NCBI RefSeq assembly: GCF_042685365.1
Contig: NZ_JBHUMY010000012.1
Location: 186,001-250,000 of the forward strand
Direction of reading: 5' to 3'
Length of the DNA stretch: 64,000 bases
DNA from: Paenibacillus_AP thailandensis
Lineage (GTDB): Bacteria > Bacillota > Bacilli > Paenibacillales > Paenibacillaceae
Part shown: piece by piece, positions 33,438 through 42,804 of the stretch
Layout of the letters: each line of letters begins with the position of its first letter
Position numbering within the stretch: the stretch's first letter is position 1
Position numbers and translations under genes: made by a program
Notes under the pieces: model-generated
What the model saw: the letters and a program-made list of their open reading frames with translations, nothing else
Databases searched by the model: none
What the model was told of the DNA's origin: nothing

Positions 33438-34961
33438 TTATTCGCTTGCGGCTTTGCCGGCCGAGGAGACCGCGACTTCGGCAGCCGCTCCTTGCTGCGC
33501 CGCCGGAGGCAATGCTTTCGAGGTCAGCCCCCGCACCAAAGCGTTGACGTCAAGCCCCGATACGCTTTTCAGCATTTCGGGAGCCGTCGCCATTAACGAG
33601 GTCACGTAATTGCTGACGCGTGCGGCGCCTTCGCCGCTGCCGGTATCCACGACCGTAAGCTTGTCGATTGAGCTTATCGGCTCCGCAACCTTGCCCGCGA
33701 GCTCCGGAAGCATCTTTACGATAATGTCGAGCACGGCCGCTTCGCCGAATTTCTCGAACGCTTGGGCCAGCTTCTCCTTCGCTTCGGCTTCCGCCAAGCC
33801 GCGCAGCCGGATGACCTCCGCTTCGGCCGTACCTTTCGCCTTCTCCGCTTCCGCGATGGCGAAGCCTTCAAGCTTCTTCTGCTCGGCGAGCGCTTTCGCC
33901 TCGGCTTCGATGCGGTATTGAAGGGCATCGGCTTCCCGCAGCCGCTTCTCCTTCTCCGCCTCCGCCGCCTGAATGACGGCATACCGGTCGGCATCTGCCT
34001 TTTTCTTCACTTCGGCGTCATATTGCTTCTCGCGGCGAAGTATTTCTTTCGCTTCCAGATCGATCTCCCGCTCCTTGCGCACGATTTCGACGCGCATCTG
34101 CTCCTCGACGACGCTTTGCTTCGCGCGGGCCTCCTGGATCGAATAAGCCTGATCGGCTTCCGCGCGCGCCATATCCTGCTCCTTTTTGAAAGAAGCGATC
34201 TTCATCTCTTTCTCCTTCGCCGCTTCGGCTATGTTCGTATCGCGCAGCAGCTCCGCCTTCTGTCCTTCCTCCTCGGCGCGGGCCTTCTGAATGCGCGAGT
34301 CGCGGATCGCTTCCGCTTCCGCAATGTCGGCGTCCCGCTTCACCGCCGCGATTCTCGGCTTGCCCAGCGCATCCAGATAGCCGTGCTTGTCGCGAAGATC
34401 CTTAATGGTGAAGGAAACGATCTGCAGCCCCATTTTCTTTAAATCCTTCGCCGCGACGCCTTGAACCTCCTGCGCGAACTTGTCGCGGTTCCGGTATACT
34501 TCTTCCACCGTCATCGTCCCGAGAATGGCCCGCAAATGCCCCTCCAGCACCTCTTGCGCCTCGCTCTTGAGCGCTTCGACCGGCTTGCCCATGAACTGCT
34601 CGGCTGCCGTCGCCACATCCTCGACGACGCCTCCGATTTTAATGATGGCAACCCCGTCCGCCATGACGGGAACGCCCTGTTCCGTGTAGACCTCGGGCGT
34701 CGATACGTCAAGCTTGTGGGAGAGCAGCGACAGAAATTCGGATTTTTGAAAAATCGGGAGGATGAAGGCGCCGCCCCCGCGGACGATCTTTATTTTTCTT
34801 CCCGTTTCGTCGACGGTAACATTTTTGCTGCCGAGAAACGAGCCGGTTACGATCATCGCTTCATCCGGGCTTACCGTTTTGTAGCGAGCCCAGAAGGCCA
34901 GCCCTAATACGACCAATACGCCGACTACGATTGCCGGAATAACGAGATAATTTTCCACCAC
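33438..34961 (-). CDS. floT: Flotillin-like protein FloT
   Basis: A 507-residue membrane scaffold protein. An N-terminal hydrophobic segment (about 3-25) is followed by an SPFH/PHB domain (about 35-200) and a long alanine/glutamate-rich coiled coil (about 210-400, with repeated AEAE and KAEEE stretches), the flotillin architecture. Flotillins organise functional membrane microdomains that assist signalling, secretion and cell-wall synthesis. The start GTG 34961 has AGAGGAG seven bases upstream; a TTG two codons earlier is too close to that site. It is 31 bases downstream of the NfeD-like gene, matching Bacillus yuaF-yuaG. Confidence 0.93.
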   Translation of the reverse strand: MVENYLVIPAIVVGVLVVLGLAFWARYKTVSPDEAMIVTGSFLGSKNVTVDETGRKIKIVRGGGAFILPIFQKSEFLSLLSHKLDVSTPEVYTEQGVPVMADGVAIIKIGGVVEDVATAAEQFMGKPVEALKSEAQEVLEGHLRAILGTMTVEEVYRNRDKFAQEVQGVAAKDLKKMGLQIVSFTIKDLRDKHGYLDALGKPRIAAVKRDADIAEAEAIRDSRIQKARAEEEGQKAELLRDTNIAEAAKEKEMKIASFKKEQDMARAEADQAYSIQEARAKQSVVEEQMRVEIVRKEREIDLEAKEILRREKQYDAEVKKKADADRYAVIQAAEAEKEKRLREADALQYRIEAEAKALAEQKKLEGFAIAEAEKAKGTAEAEVIRLRGLAEAEAKEKLAQAFEKFGEAAVLDIIVKMLPELAGKVAEPISSIDKLTVVDTGSGEGAARVSNYVTSLMATAPEMLKSVSGLDVNALVRGLTSKALPPAAQQGAAAEVAVSSAGKAASE

Positions 34962-34991
34962 GATCAAGCTCCTCTCTTCTGTTCGTTCGGC

Positions 34992-35522
34992 TTACAATTG
35001 TTCCATTTCCGATACATACAGCGTGCGGTCCCGCACTTCCACGACGACCACCCGGGAACCTCCCGGTATGGGGCGGCCGTCAAAGCTGCCGGCAATCTGG
35101 TTCGTAACTCCGGCTCCCGCCCGGACCAATACTTCCCCGTAGCCTTTGGCCGGTATCGGGGTAATGACCTCGGCAAGCGCTCCCGTGAAATCGTTGACGG
35201 AATAAGCCGTCGAATTTTCGCTGTTCCTCATCGGCCTCACATATAGAAAATAAACTCCTCCCCCCGCGACTAGTCCGACCAACAGCGCCAGCAAAGCCGC
35301 CGTTCCGCCGCTCAAGCCCGTATATTCCGTCAGCAGCAAGCCGGCTCCGCCGAATATCGTGATCGTCCCGACAATCGTCATCGGATCGAGCCACGGAAAG
35401 CCGTCCAGCGACAGAAAATCGAGCGCCCCGTCAAGCGCATTGCTGATTAAATCGCCCAAAATAACGGTAACGACCGCGAACAAAATGCCGCCGGCAAGAC
35501 ATCCCCAAAATAGCCCCTCCAT
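34992..35522 (-). CDS. NfeD-family membrane protein (YuaF-like)
   Basis: A 176-residue protein with about three to four transmembrane helices (residues 5-110) and a C-terminal OB-fold-like soluble domain typical of NfeD/YuaF: SVNDFTGALAEVITPIPAKGYGEVLVRAGAG and IPGGSRVVVVEVRDRTLYVSEME. NfeD proteins work with flotillins or stomatins, consistent with floT immediately downstream. ATG 35522 follows AGGAGGAGG; an upstream in-frame start would add seventeen residues before the site. The two genes form one operon. Confidence 0.87.
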   Translation of the reverse strand: MEGLFWGCLAGGILFAVVTVILGDLISNALDGALDFLSLDGFPWLDPMTIVGTITIFGGAGLLLTEYTGLSGGTAALLALLVGLVAGGGVYFLYVRPMRNSENSTAYSVNDFTGALAEVITPIPAKGYGEVLVRAGAGVTNQIAGSFDGRPIPGGSRVVVVEVRDRTLYVSEMEQL

Positions 35523-35683
35523 TTCCTCCTCCTTTCTCCATAACCAAAAGATGTATGCGTTCTTGTAAATCAATACGCAATTCGACGGGAAATAGTTTCG
35601 CTCTGCAATAATCGAATTCGAATGGCGCCGACCATGGCAAAACCCGCTAAACCATCCTATGCCTGTTCCTGAACTTGATTTAT

Positions 35684-35692
35684 TGCTATAAT
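35684..35692 (+). promoter_or_regulatory. Extended -10 promoter of the PBP1A gene
   Basis: TTGCTATAAT contains a perfect TGnTATAAT extended -10 element (TATAAT at 35687-35692), 31 bases before the ATG. No consensus -35 is visible, as expected for extended -10 promoters. Confidence 0.6.
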
Positions 35693-35723
35693 AGATCTGT
35701 TATTTAGAGGAGGAGTTATATAT

Positions 35724-38700
35724 ATGCAGGAAGATCGCAAGCCGGCCCCGCCCCGTTCGGGAAGCAAATGGCGAACGTTCGGAATTGTTACGCTCATTAC
35801 TGCGAAATGGCTTGTCTATTTCGCCGTCTTCATCGGTTTGTTAGTCGGAGGGGCCGTCACCGGTTACGTGGCCGCTCTCGTAAAAGACGAGCCGGTGCGG
35901 GAGAGAGCGGTCATCGAACAGAAAATAAGCGAGAATTCCATCACCGGGTATTTATATTTCAACGACGGTTCTCTCATCGGGCAGCTTCGGACGGAAGAGG
36001 ACAGGCTTCCCGTCCAATACGAGGACATTCCGCAAGTCGTTGTCGACGCGGTGCTTGCCACGGAGGACAACAACTTCTACGAGCATCCCGGCGTCGACAT
36101 CAACGGTTTGGGGCGCGCGGTCAAGCAGAAGCTGCTGAACGAAGATGTCCAGACGGGCGGCAGTACGCTGACGCAGCAGCTTGCGAGACGCGTATTTCTT
36201 AGCCTCGACAAAACCGATTCCCGCAAGGTCAAGGAAATCTTTTTATCCTTGCGCATGGAGCGTTATTTGACGAAAAACGAAATATTGACCGCTTACTTGA
36301 ACAAGGTGCCTTTCGGCAACGGGTCGACGGGCTACAACTTGTACGGCATCAAGGCGGCGGCCAAAGGCATATTCGGCATCGAGGACTTGGATCAACTGAA
36401 TATCGCCCAGGCGGCTTATTTGGCCGGCTTGCCGCAGCGCCCTTCCGCCTACACGGCGTTTACGGGCAAAGGCGAATTCGACGAAGAAGGCTTCAAGCTC
36501 GCCGTCGAACGCCAAGGAACCGTGCTGTCGCGGATGCTGGAGACGGGACGCATTACGCAGGCCGAATACGACGAAGCCAAAGCTTTTGACCTGAAATCGA
36601 CGCTGGCCAAGCCGGCGGAAAAAGCGTATAACACGTACCCGTACCTCATGCTGGAGGCCGAGCGCCAGGCGACGCAAGTGCTTGCGCTGCAGCGGGATAA
36701 GTCGCTTACGGCAGCCGATCTTAACAAAGAGGAAAACGCGGAGTTGATGGCGGAAGCCAAAGAAGAGCTGCTTCGCGGCGGCTATCATGTCTATACGACG
36801 ATCGATCCGGTCATCTACAAAATTATGCGGGATACCGCGTCCAATCCGGACAACTTCTCCCCGGACAGCGAGGAGAAAGGAATGGAGCAGGCGGCGGCTG
36901 TGATGATCGACCATAAGACCGGCGCGATTCTCGGCATGATGGAAGGCCGTGACTTCTATGAGGAGCAGATGAACTTCGCGACCCAAATGACGAGACAGCC
37001 GGGTTCGGCCATGAAGGTGCTTGCCGCGTATTTGCCGGGGATCAATATGGGACTCGTTCAGCCCGCCAGCATCGTGGACGATGCGCCGATGGTGCTCAAG
37101 GACGGGGAGAAAGGGTTTCATATCCCGAAAAACTCGAACAACAATTACCGGGGTCTTGTAACGGCGCGCGAAGCGCTTAACCGTTCTCTCAACCTGCCGG
37201 CGCTTAAAATTTTCAACGAGAAGGTTACGATACCGACGGCGTGGAAATTTGTGCAGAGCCTTGGCATCACGACGCTGCAGCCCGAGGACAATTACGCGCA
37301 AACCGGCGTTATCGGCGGCCTCAGCAAAGGCGTGACGGTCGAGGAGCTGACCAATGCGTTCGGTTCGATTCCGAACAACGGCGTTTTCAACGATGCGTAC
37401 ATGATCGAGAAAATTACCGATTCGGAAGGAAACGTCGTATACCAGCATGAAGCGGCGCCAAAGCAGGTATTTACGCAGCAAACGGCATTTCTGATGACGG
37501 ATATGCTGAAGACCGTTATTTCCAGCAGCGCGGGTACCGCCCACGCACTAACGTCCGAGTTCAAGCAATACGGCGACATTCCGATCGCGGGCAAAACCGG
37601 CACGACCCAAAGCTACGGCGACGTATGGTTTCTTGGTTTCACCCCGGACATTACGCTGGGGGTATGGTCCGGCTACGAGAAACAAATCTACTCGTTGTCG
37701 GAAGACGGCAAGAGAAGGGCACGCAAGCTATGGGCGACGATTATGAACGAAGCGACCGACAAACGGCCGGAGCTGTTCGCGACCAAAGATTTCGCGAAGC
37801 CCGACGGCATCGTGAAAGCAACCGTCTCCAGCTCGAGCGGCCTTCTTCCGAGCCAGTTGGCGAAGGAAGCCGGCATGCTTGTGACGGACTGGTTCAACAA
37901 AAAATTCGTGCCGACCAAAACGGACGAGTCGCTTGTCAAAATGTCCGTCATTGCGTATAACGGGGTGAATTACATTCCGAATCCGTCCACCCCTTCGGAC
38001 ATGTTGATGGAACAAATTTTCATCAAAAGAGAGAAGCCATTGGACGCGCTGATGGATGAAATCGCGGCCGCGCAAAGCAAGCTTCCTGCCAGCAGCCGCC
38101 GGAGCATGTCCTATTACTTGCCGCGCGACGCGGACAAATCCGCGCCGTCGAAGCAGGATCCCCGGAAAGACGACGGGAATGCCCCGTCGCCCCCGGCGAA
38201 TGTCCAGCTTACCGATAGCGGAGATTCGGTCAGGCTGACGTTTAACGCCAGCGGTTCTGCCGACGTCGTCGGTTACCGGATTTACCAATCCGTAAACGGC
38301 GGATCGTTCCAAAAAGCCGGCAGTTCCATTCGGACTGGAGAAGCTTACGAGGCAACGCTGCCGATCTCCGGTTTGACAGCCTATCGCTTCTATGTTACGG
38401 CGGTTGATGTCGCGGGCAAAGAATCCTCGCCAAGCGCAACCGTATCGGCCGGCTTGTTCACGATTCCGTCCGCGCCGCCGGGCAGCGGCATCGAAAACGG
38501 CGGCAGCGGCGATTCGAGCGGCGGTAACGGCGAATCGGTGCCTTCCGCACCAACCGGCCTTAGCGTAACGGCTAACGGCGCGAATTATACGGTCAGCTGG
38601 AGCGCCAGCCCGGCTGCCGAGCAGGTGATCGAATACAATGTCTATTTCCGGGGACCGGATGGCGATTTCAGACTCATCGCTTCCGTCTCGGAGCCAAGCG

Positions 38701-38795
38701 TGAACATACAAGCGCCGCGCGGCGGAGACGTGTATGTCACCGCCAAAAGCCGTGCAGGCGAATCCTCGCCTTCCGCAAACGCGGCGCTTCAATAA
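35724..38795 (+). CDS. Bifunctional penicillin-binding protein 1A with C-terminal fibronectin type III repeats
   Basis: A 1023-residue class A PBP. An N-terminal anchor helix (about 25-52) is followed by a GT51 glycosyltransferase domain with EDNNFYEHPGVD (catalytic Glu) and GGSTLTQQLAR, and a transpeptidase domain with SxxK in QPGSAMK, SLN in NRSLNLPALK and KTG in AGKTGTTQ. After about residue 800 comes a serine/proline linker and two fibronectin type III modules (about 830-915 and 945-1023) joined by a glycine/serine linker. Such extra modules are common in Paenibacillus PBPs and may bind wall polymers. ATG 35724 follows GGAGGAG. It is monocistronic. Confidence 0.93.
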   Translation: MQEDRKPAPPRSGSKWRTFGIVTLITAKWLVYFAVFIGLLVGGAVTGYVAALVKDEPVRERAVIEQKISENSITGYLYFNDGSLIGQLRTEEDRLPVQYEDIPQVVVDAVLATEDNNFYEHPGVDINGLGRAVKQKLLNEDVQTGGSTLTQQLARRVFLSLDKTDSRKVKEIFLSLRMERYLTKNEILTAYLNKVPFGNGSTGYNLYGIKAAAKGIFGIEDLDQLNIAQAAYLAGLPQRPSAYTAFTGKGEFDEEGFKLAVERQGTVLSRMLETGRITQAEYDEAKAFDLKSTLAKPAEKAYNTYPYLMLEAERQATQVLALQRDKSLTAADLNKEENAELMAEAKEELLRGGYHVYTTIDPVIYKIMRDTASNPDNFSPDSEEKGMEQAAAVMIDHKTGAILGMMEGRDFYEEQMNFATQMTRQPGSAMKVLAAYLPGINMGLVQPASIVDDAPMVLKDGEKGFHIPKNSNNNYRGLVTAREALNRSLNLPALKIFNEKVTIPTAWKFVQSLGITTLQPEDNYAQTGVIGGLSKGVTVEELTNAFGSIPNNGVFNDAYMIEKITDSEGNVVYQHEAAPKQVFTQQTAFLMTDMLKTVISSSAGTAHALTSEFKQYGDIPIAGKTGTTQSYGDVWFLGFTPDITLGVWSGYEKQIYSLSEDGKRRARKLWATIMNEATDKRPELFATKDFAKPDGIVKATVSSSSGLLPSQLAKEAGMLVTDWFNKKFVPTKTDESLVKMSVIAYNGVNYIPNPSTPSDMLMEQIFIKREKPLDALMDEIAAAQSKLPASSRRSMSYYLPRDADKSAPSKQDPRKDDGNAPSPPANVQLTDSGDSVRLTFNASGSADVVGYRIYQSVNGGSFQKAGSSIRTGEAYEATLPISGLTAYRFYVTAVDVAGKESSPSATVSAGLFTIPSAPPGSGIENGGSGDSSGGNGESVPSAPTGLSVTANGANYTVSWSASPAAEQVIEYNVYFRGPDGDFRLIASVSEPSVNIQAPRGGDVYVTAKSRAGESSPSANAALQ

Positions 38796-38832
38796 AAAGT
38801 ATGTGCCATAGCCTTATATCTATTAATACGGG

Positions 38833-38871
38833 AAACGGCATCGACCTTTTAACAGGACGATGCCGTTTTTT
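38833..38871 (+). terminator. Terminator of the PBP1A gene
   Basis: AAACGGCATCG/CGATGCCGTTT with a 14-base loop and T run; 37 bases past the stop. It may also serve acsA on the opposite strand. Confidence 0.88.
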
Positions 38872-38896
38872 AATCTATTTTATGTTATAAACCCGA

Positions 38897-40624
38897 TTAG
38901 TCCTCGATCGTCGACAGATCGCCCGTCGGAAGATTCAGCTCCCATGCCTTTAGGACGCGCCGCATAATTTTGCCGCTGCGAGTCTTCGGAAGCTTATCCT
39001 TAAACTCGATTTCGCGCGGCGCCGCGTGCGCGGACAATCCAACCTTGACGAAGCGGGCGATATCCTGCTTTAGCTCCTCCGAAGGCTCGTAGCCTTCGCG
39101 CAGCGCGATAAACGCCTTGATGATTTCCCCGCGCATCGGATCGGGCTTGCCGATGACGCCCGCTTCCGCGACAGCCGGATGCTCGACTAGCTTGCTCTCG
39201 ACCTCGAATGGGCCGACCCGCTCGCCCGATGTGTTGATGACGTCGTCGATCCGGCCCTGGAACCAGAAGTAGCCGTCTTCGTCCATATAGGCGGAATCGC
39301 CCGACACGTACCAACCGTTCAATCGGAAATATTCCTCGTATTTGGCCGGATTGTTCCAAATTTTCCTCATCATCGAGGGCCATGGTGTCCGAACGGCAAG
39401 ATTGCCCATCCGGTACGGCGGCACTTCGTTGCCGTTGTCATCGATAATTGCCGCACGCACGCCGGGAAGAGGCTTGCCCATAGAGCCCGGCTTAATTTCC
39501 ATCGACGGATAGTTGCAGATCAGCTGACCGCCGGTTTCCGTCATCCACCAAGTATCGTGAATACGCTGATTGTATACTTTAAGCCCCCAGCGGACGACTT
39601 CGGGATTAAGAGGTTCTCCTACGCTGAGCACATGCCTTAAGCTGCTTAGATCGAACTGGCCGACGACATCGTCCCCCGCTCCCATCAGCATCCGAAAAGC
39701 CGTAGGCGCGCTGTACCATACCGTTACGCCGTATTTCTGAATCGTGCCGTACCAGTCGCTTGGGCTGAATCGACCGCCGCGGACGACGATCGTGACGCCG
39801 TTCAACCACGGCGCGAATATGCCGTAAGACGTCCCGGTTACCCAGCCCGGATCGGCGGTGCACCAGTAGATATCGTCCGGCTTCAGGTCGAGCACGACTT
39901 TACCGGTATAATAATGCTGGATCATCGCGTTTTGCACGTGATAGACGCCCTTGGGCTTGCCCGTCGAACCGGACGTATAATGCAAGATAAGCCCGTCCTC
40001 GCGGTCCAGCCATTCGACTTCCGCTTCATCCGAAGCTTGCGCCATTTCGGCCTTGAAATCGACGATTCCTTCTCCCGCTGCGACATCGTCGCCGTACACG
40101 ATAATATGCTTCAGCTCCGGGAGCTCCTCCCGGCGAATCCGCTCCAGCAGCGCCGAAGTCGTCACGATGGCGACGGCACCGCTGTCCTGCAGTCTGTCTT
40201 TGACGGCAGTCTCCATAAACGCTTCGAACAAAGGTCCTACGACGGCACCGACCTTCAAAACGCCTAAAACGCTAAAGTAAAGCTCCGGCGTTCTCGGCAT
40301 AAAGATAAATACGCGCTCTCCCTTGCCGATGCCCAGCTTCCTCAGCACGTTGGCAAACCGGTTCGACTGCGCGCGCATTTGCCCGTACGTATAAGATTCG
40401 TCTCTCGCGCTGTCGCTGTAATAAAGCGCAATCTTCTCCCCAAGCCCTTGCTCGACATGACGGTCTATGGCTTCATGCGCCACATTCACTTTCCCTGTCG
40501 AATGCCAGCTAAACGATTTCTCCACTTCGCTCCAATCAAACGATTGGACGGCTTCCTCATAGCTTCTCATGTTAGGATGCTCAGCTACAGCCGGAATCCG
40601 TTCTTGATGCAAGTTGATCATCAT
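38897..40624 (-). CDS. acsA: Acetyl-CoA synthetase
   Basis: Activates acetate to acetyl-CoA through acetyl-AMP. The 575-residue protein of the ANL superfamily shows the P-loop-like HYTSGSTGKPKGVYH, WWMTETGG, the GWYVSGDSAYMDEDGYFWFQGRIDDVI hinge region and the catalytic lysine in LPKTRSGKIMRRVLKA near the C-terminus. In Bacillus that lysine is acetylated by AcuA and deacetylated by AcuC or SrtN, and both acuA and acuC are divergently encoded next to it here. The start may be either of two adjacent ATGs (40624 or 40621), with GGGAGAG upstream. A consensus cre lies 37-51 bases upstream. Confidence 0.96.
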   Translation of the reverse strand: MMINLHQERIPAVAEHPNMRSYEEAVQSFDWSEVEKSFSWHSTGKVNVAHEAIDRHVEQGLGEKIALYYSDSARDESYTYGQMRAQSNRFANVLRKLGIGKGERVFIFMPRTPELYFSVLGVLKVGAVVGPLFEAFMETAVKDRLQDSGAVAIVTTSALLERIRREELPELKHIIVYGDDVAAGEGIVDFKAEMAQASDEAEVEWLDREDGLILHYTSGSTGKPKGVYHVQNAMIQHYYTGKVVLDLKPDDIYWCTADPGWVTGTSYGIFAPWLNGVTIVVRGGRFSPSDWYGTIQKYGVTVWYSAPTAFRMLMGAGDDVVGQFDLSSLRHVLSVGEPLNPEVVRWGLKVYNQRIHDTWWMTETGGQLICNYPSMEIKPGSMGKPLPGVRAAIIDDNGNEVPPYRMGNLAVRTPWPSMMRKIWNNPAKYEEYFRLNGWYVSGDSAYMDEDGYFWFQGRIDDVINTSGERVGPFEVESKLVEHPAVAEAGVIGKPDPMRGEIIKAFIALREGYEPSEELKQDIARFVKVGLSAHAAPREIEFKDKLPKTRSGKIMRRVLKAWELNLPTGDLSTIED

Positions 40625-40660
40625 ATCACTCTCCCATCAATTTCTGACAATTTCGACAAC

Positions 40661-40675
40661 AGTATGCGCTTACAA
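40661..40675 (-). promoter_or_regulatory. cre site upstream of acsA
   Basis: On the minus strand the sequence TTGTAAGCGCATACT matches the catabolite-responsive element consensus WTGNAANCGNWNNCW at every defined position. It is 37 bases upstream of the acsA start and downstream of the proposed -10 box, so CcpA could block elongation (roadblock). acsA and acuABC of Bacillus are known CcpA targets. Confidence 0.75.
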
Positions 40676-40763
40676 TCCGTTATTTTAAAACCGGCCAGGC
40701 AATGCAGCGGCATCGGATGCTCACGAGACGAATGAAATCGCTCGCTTCATTGCCATATAGCAC

Positions 40764-40772
40764 ATTATAACA
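40764..40772 (-). promoter_or_regulatory. Extended -10 promoter candidate for acsA
   Basis: The minus strand reads TGTTATAAT, a perfect TGn-TATAAT element (TATAAT at 40769-40764). No -35 match is visible. It would give a leader of about 135 bases that includes the cre. Confidence 0.5.
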
Positions 40773-40887
40773 TACCTATGTTTGCGGGGGCTATGCTTTT
40801 CATCGGGCGCAATGTTTGTTATAACCTAAATAGAGATTGTTGCCGATAGCATAAAGACAGCATACGTGGGAAAGGGGACTATGGCCT

Positions 40888-41523
40888 TTGGAACACCGCA
40901 AAATGTACAAGAAGCTGTCGATTATGCTTCCGGACGGGCGAGAGCTTGTCGTCGAAGGCCCCGTGCCGCCGGAGAAGCTGAAGAAGCTTCGAATGCACGC
41001 CGATCTGGACGCTTTTCGCCGGCCGAAAGACCAACACGAAGCGTTAATTGAAATCGCTTCCTTGCCTGAAGGACGCATTATCGCGGCCCGTGATGCCGAT
41101 CTGATCGTCGGGTATGTTACGTTCCATTATCCCGATGAGCTGGAGAGATGGTCGGAAGGCGGCATGGACGATTTAATCGAGCTTGGCGCCGTAGAAGTCG
41201 CGGATGACTACCGCTCCTTTGGCTTGGGCAAGCGAATGATCCAACTGGCGTTCGAGGACGGTCAGCTGGACAACGCGATCGTGTATACAACCGAATATTA
41301 TTGGCATTGGGATCTGGAAGGAACGAAGCTTAGCGTCTGGGACTATCGAAAAATGATGGAGCAGCTTATGAAGTCCGTAGGCATGGTATGGTTTGCCACG
41401 GACGATCCGGAAATATGCTCTCATCCCGCCAATTGCCTGATGGTTCGTATAGGCAAGGATGTGCCGCTTTCGTCTGTGGAAGCGTTTGACCGCGTCCGGT
41501 TCCGCCAGCGGTTTATGTACTGA
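40888..41523 (+). CDS. acuA: Protein acetyltransferase AcuA (GNAT family)
   Basis: A 211-residue GNAT acetyltransferase. The acetyl-CoA-binding stretch is GAVEVADDYRSFGLGKRMIQLAFED (R/QxxGxG/A-type motif), followed by YTTEYYWHWDLEGTKLSVWDYRKMMEQLMKSVGM, which is typical of AcuA. In Bacillus it acetylates and inactivates AcsA. The TTG start at 40888 is supported by AAAGGGG nine bases upstream; ATG 40903 would be too far from that site. It is divergent from acsA across about 260 bases and followed 21 bases later by acuC. The acuB gene found between them in Bacillus is missing. Confidence 0.9.
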   Translation: MEHRKMYKKLSIMLPDGRELVVEGPVPPEKLKKLRMHADLDAFRRPKDQHEALIEIASLPEGRIIAARDADLIVGYVTFHYPDELERWSEGGMDDLIELGAVEVADDYRSFGLGKRMIQLAFEDGQLDNAIVYTTEYYWHWDLEGTKLSVWDYRKMMEQLMKSVGMVWFATDDPEICSHPANCLMVRIGKDVPLSSVEAFDRVRFRQRFMY

Positions 41524-41544
41524 TAGAGAGGAATTGAAAGCAAT

Positions 41545-42756
41545 ATGCGATTAAGCGACGCTCTTTTCATTCATCATCCGGCTTCGTCCCGCTATAAACT
41601 GGCTGCCGGCCATCCGTTTGATCCGATCCGGCTGACGCTGACAACCGATTTATTGCACAAAGCGGGGGCGCTCCGCGAAGATCAGCGGATCGCCCCCTCC
41701 CTTTCTTGCGATACGGAAGCGCTGCTTCGCCTTGTTCACCGGGACGACTTTATCGACGCGGTGAAACGGCTGAGCGAGGCTTCTCCCGATCGAAGCGCCG
41801 TCGCCGATGCCGGCAAATACGGGCTCGGCACCGAAGATACCCCGTATTTCGAAGGCATGCACGAAGCGGCTTCCGCCATCGTCTCCGGCTCCGTCGCAGC
41901 CGCCGAAGCGGTCATGGAAGGACGCGCCCTTCACGCCTGCCATATCGGCGGCGGCTTGCATCACGGTTTTCCGGACCGCGCGTCCGGATTTTGCGTATAC
42001 AACGACACCGCCGTCGCGATTCAATATTTAAAGCAGCGCTACGGCGCGCGGGTGCTGTATATCGACACGGACGTCCATCACGGAGACGGCGTTCAATGGG
42101 TATTTTATGCCGATCCGGGCATATGCACGTATTCGATCCACGAAACCGGCAAATATTTGTTCCCCGGGACCGGCTTTGTGTATGAAAAAGGCGTCGACAG
42201 CGGGTACGGCGCTTGCTTCAACCTGCCTCTGGAGCCTTATACGGAGGACGACTCCTGGCTGGACAGCTTCCGGTCCACTGTCGGCAAAGTGGCGGCGGCG
42301 TTTAAACCGGATATCATCGTCAGTCAGCACGGCTGCGACGCTCACGCGTTTGACCCGCTTTCCCACCTGCATTGCAGCATGCGCATTTATCAGGAAATTC
42401 CCGTCATTATCCATCAATTGGCCCATCAATATGCCGAAGGCCGCTGGGTGGCGCTTGGAGGCGGAGGTTACGATATATGGCGCGTTGTGCCGCGCGCTTG
42501 GTCGCTTGTATGGCTCGCCATGACCGGCCATGACATCTCCCGGAAGCTCGAACAGGAAGCGGCATCCGTAGCCGGAGGAGCATCTCCGTCGCTCAAGCTT
42601 CCCGCAAGTTGGATCGAGCAATGGAAGGATTCAAGTCCCGCGGAGCTGCCTTCGTTATGGCTGGACGACTTGCGCGGCGTTCCGCCGATTCCGCGCCGCG
42701 ATGAAATCGAGCGCAAAAACCGCGAAACGAGCAAAATCGCGGTTCAGGATCTGTAA
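41545..42756 (+). CDS. acuC: Protein deacetylase AcuC (class I histone-deacetylase family)
   Basis: A 403-residue zinc-dependent deacetylase. Hallmarks of the arginase/deacetylase fold are HIGGGLHHGFPDRASGFCVYND (His pair and metal-proximal residues), YIDTDVHHGDGVQ (zinc ligands Asp and His), SQHGCDAHAFDPLSHL (second Asp) and LGGGGYDIWRVVPRAW. In Bacillus it removes the acetyl group placed on AcsA by AcuA. ATG 41545 follows AGAGAGG and lies 21 bases after acuA, so the two genes that act in opposition are co-expressed. A GC-rich palindrome follows at 42771. Confidence 0.94.
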   Translation: MRLSDALFIHHPASSRYKLAAGHPFDPIRLTLTTDLLHKAGALREDQRIAPSLSCDTEALLRLVHRDDFIDAVKRLSEASPDRSAVADAGKYGLGTEDTPYFEGMHEAASAIVSGSVAAAEAVMEGRALHACHIGGGLHHGFPDRASGFCVYNDTAVAIQYLKQRYGARVLYIDTDVHHGDGVQWVFYADPGICTYSIHETGKYLFPGTGFVYEKGVDSGYGACFNLPLEPYTEDDSWLDSFRSTVGKVAAAFKPDIIVSQHGCDAHAFDPLSHLHCSMRIYQEIPVIIHQLAHQYAEGRWVALGGGGYDIWRVVPRAWSLVWLAMTGHDISRKLEQEAASVAGGASPSLKLPASWIEQWKDSSPAELPSLWLDDLRGVPPIPRRDEIERKNRETSKIAVQDL

Positions 42757-42770
42757 TCGATACTTCCCCC

Positions 42771-42804
42771 GAGCCCCTCCTGAGGAAGGGGATCCAAGGG
42801 GCTC
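42771..42804. repeat. GC-rich palindromic element after acuC
   Basis: GAGCCCCT (42771-42778) and AGGGGCTC (42797-42804) are perfect inverted arms, and an alternative stem CCCCT/AGGGG exists inside; blocks of five or more C flank both sides. There is no T tract, so it is not a standard terminator, though it may help end the acuA-acuC transcript. It resembles dispersed palindromic elements, but only one copy is visible in this window. Nearby is a small palindrome TTGTCC-TGC-GGACAA at 42946-42960. Confidence 0.4.

Noticed and set aside
36243..37544. A 433-codon minus-strand frame within the PBP1A gene
   Set aside because: It is antisense to the transpeptidase domain with Arg/His/Val-biased composition.
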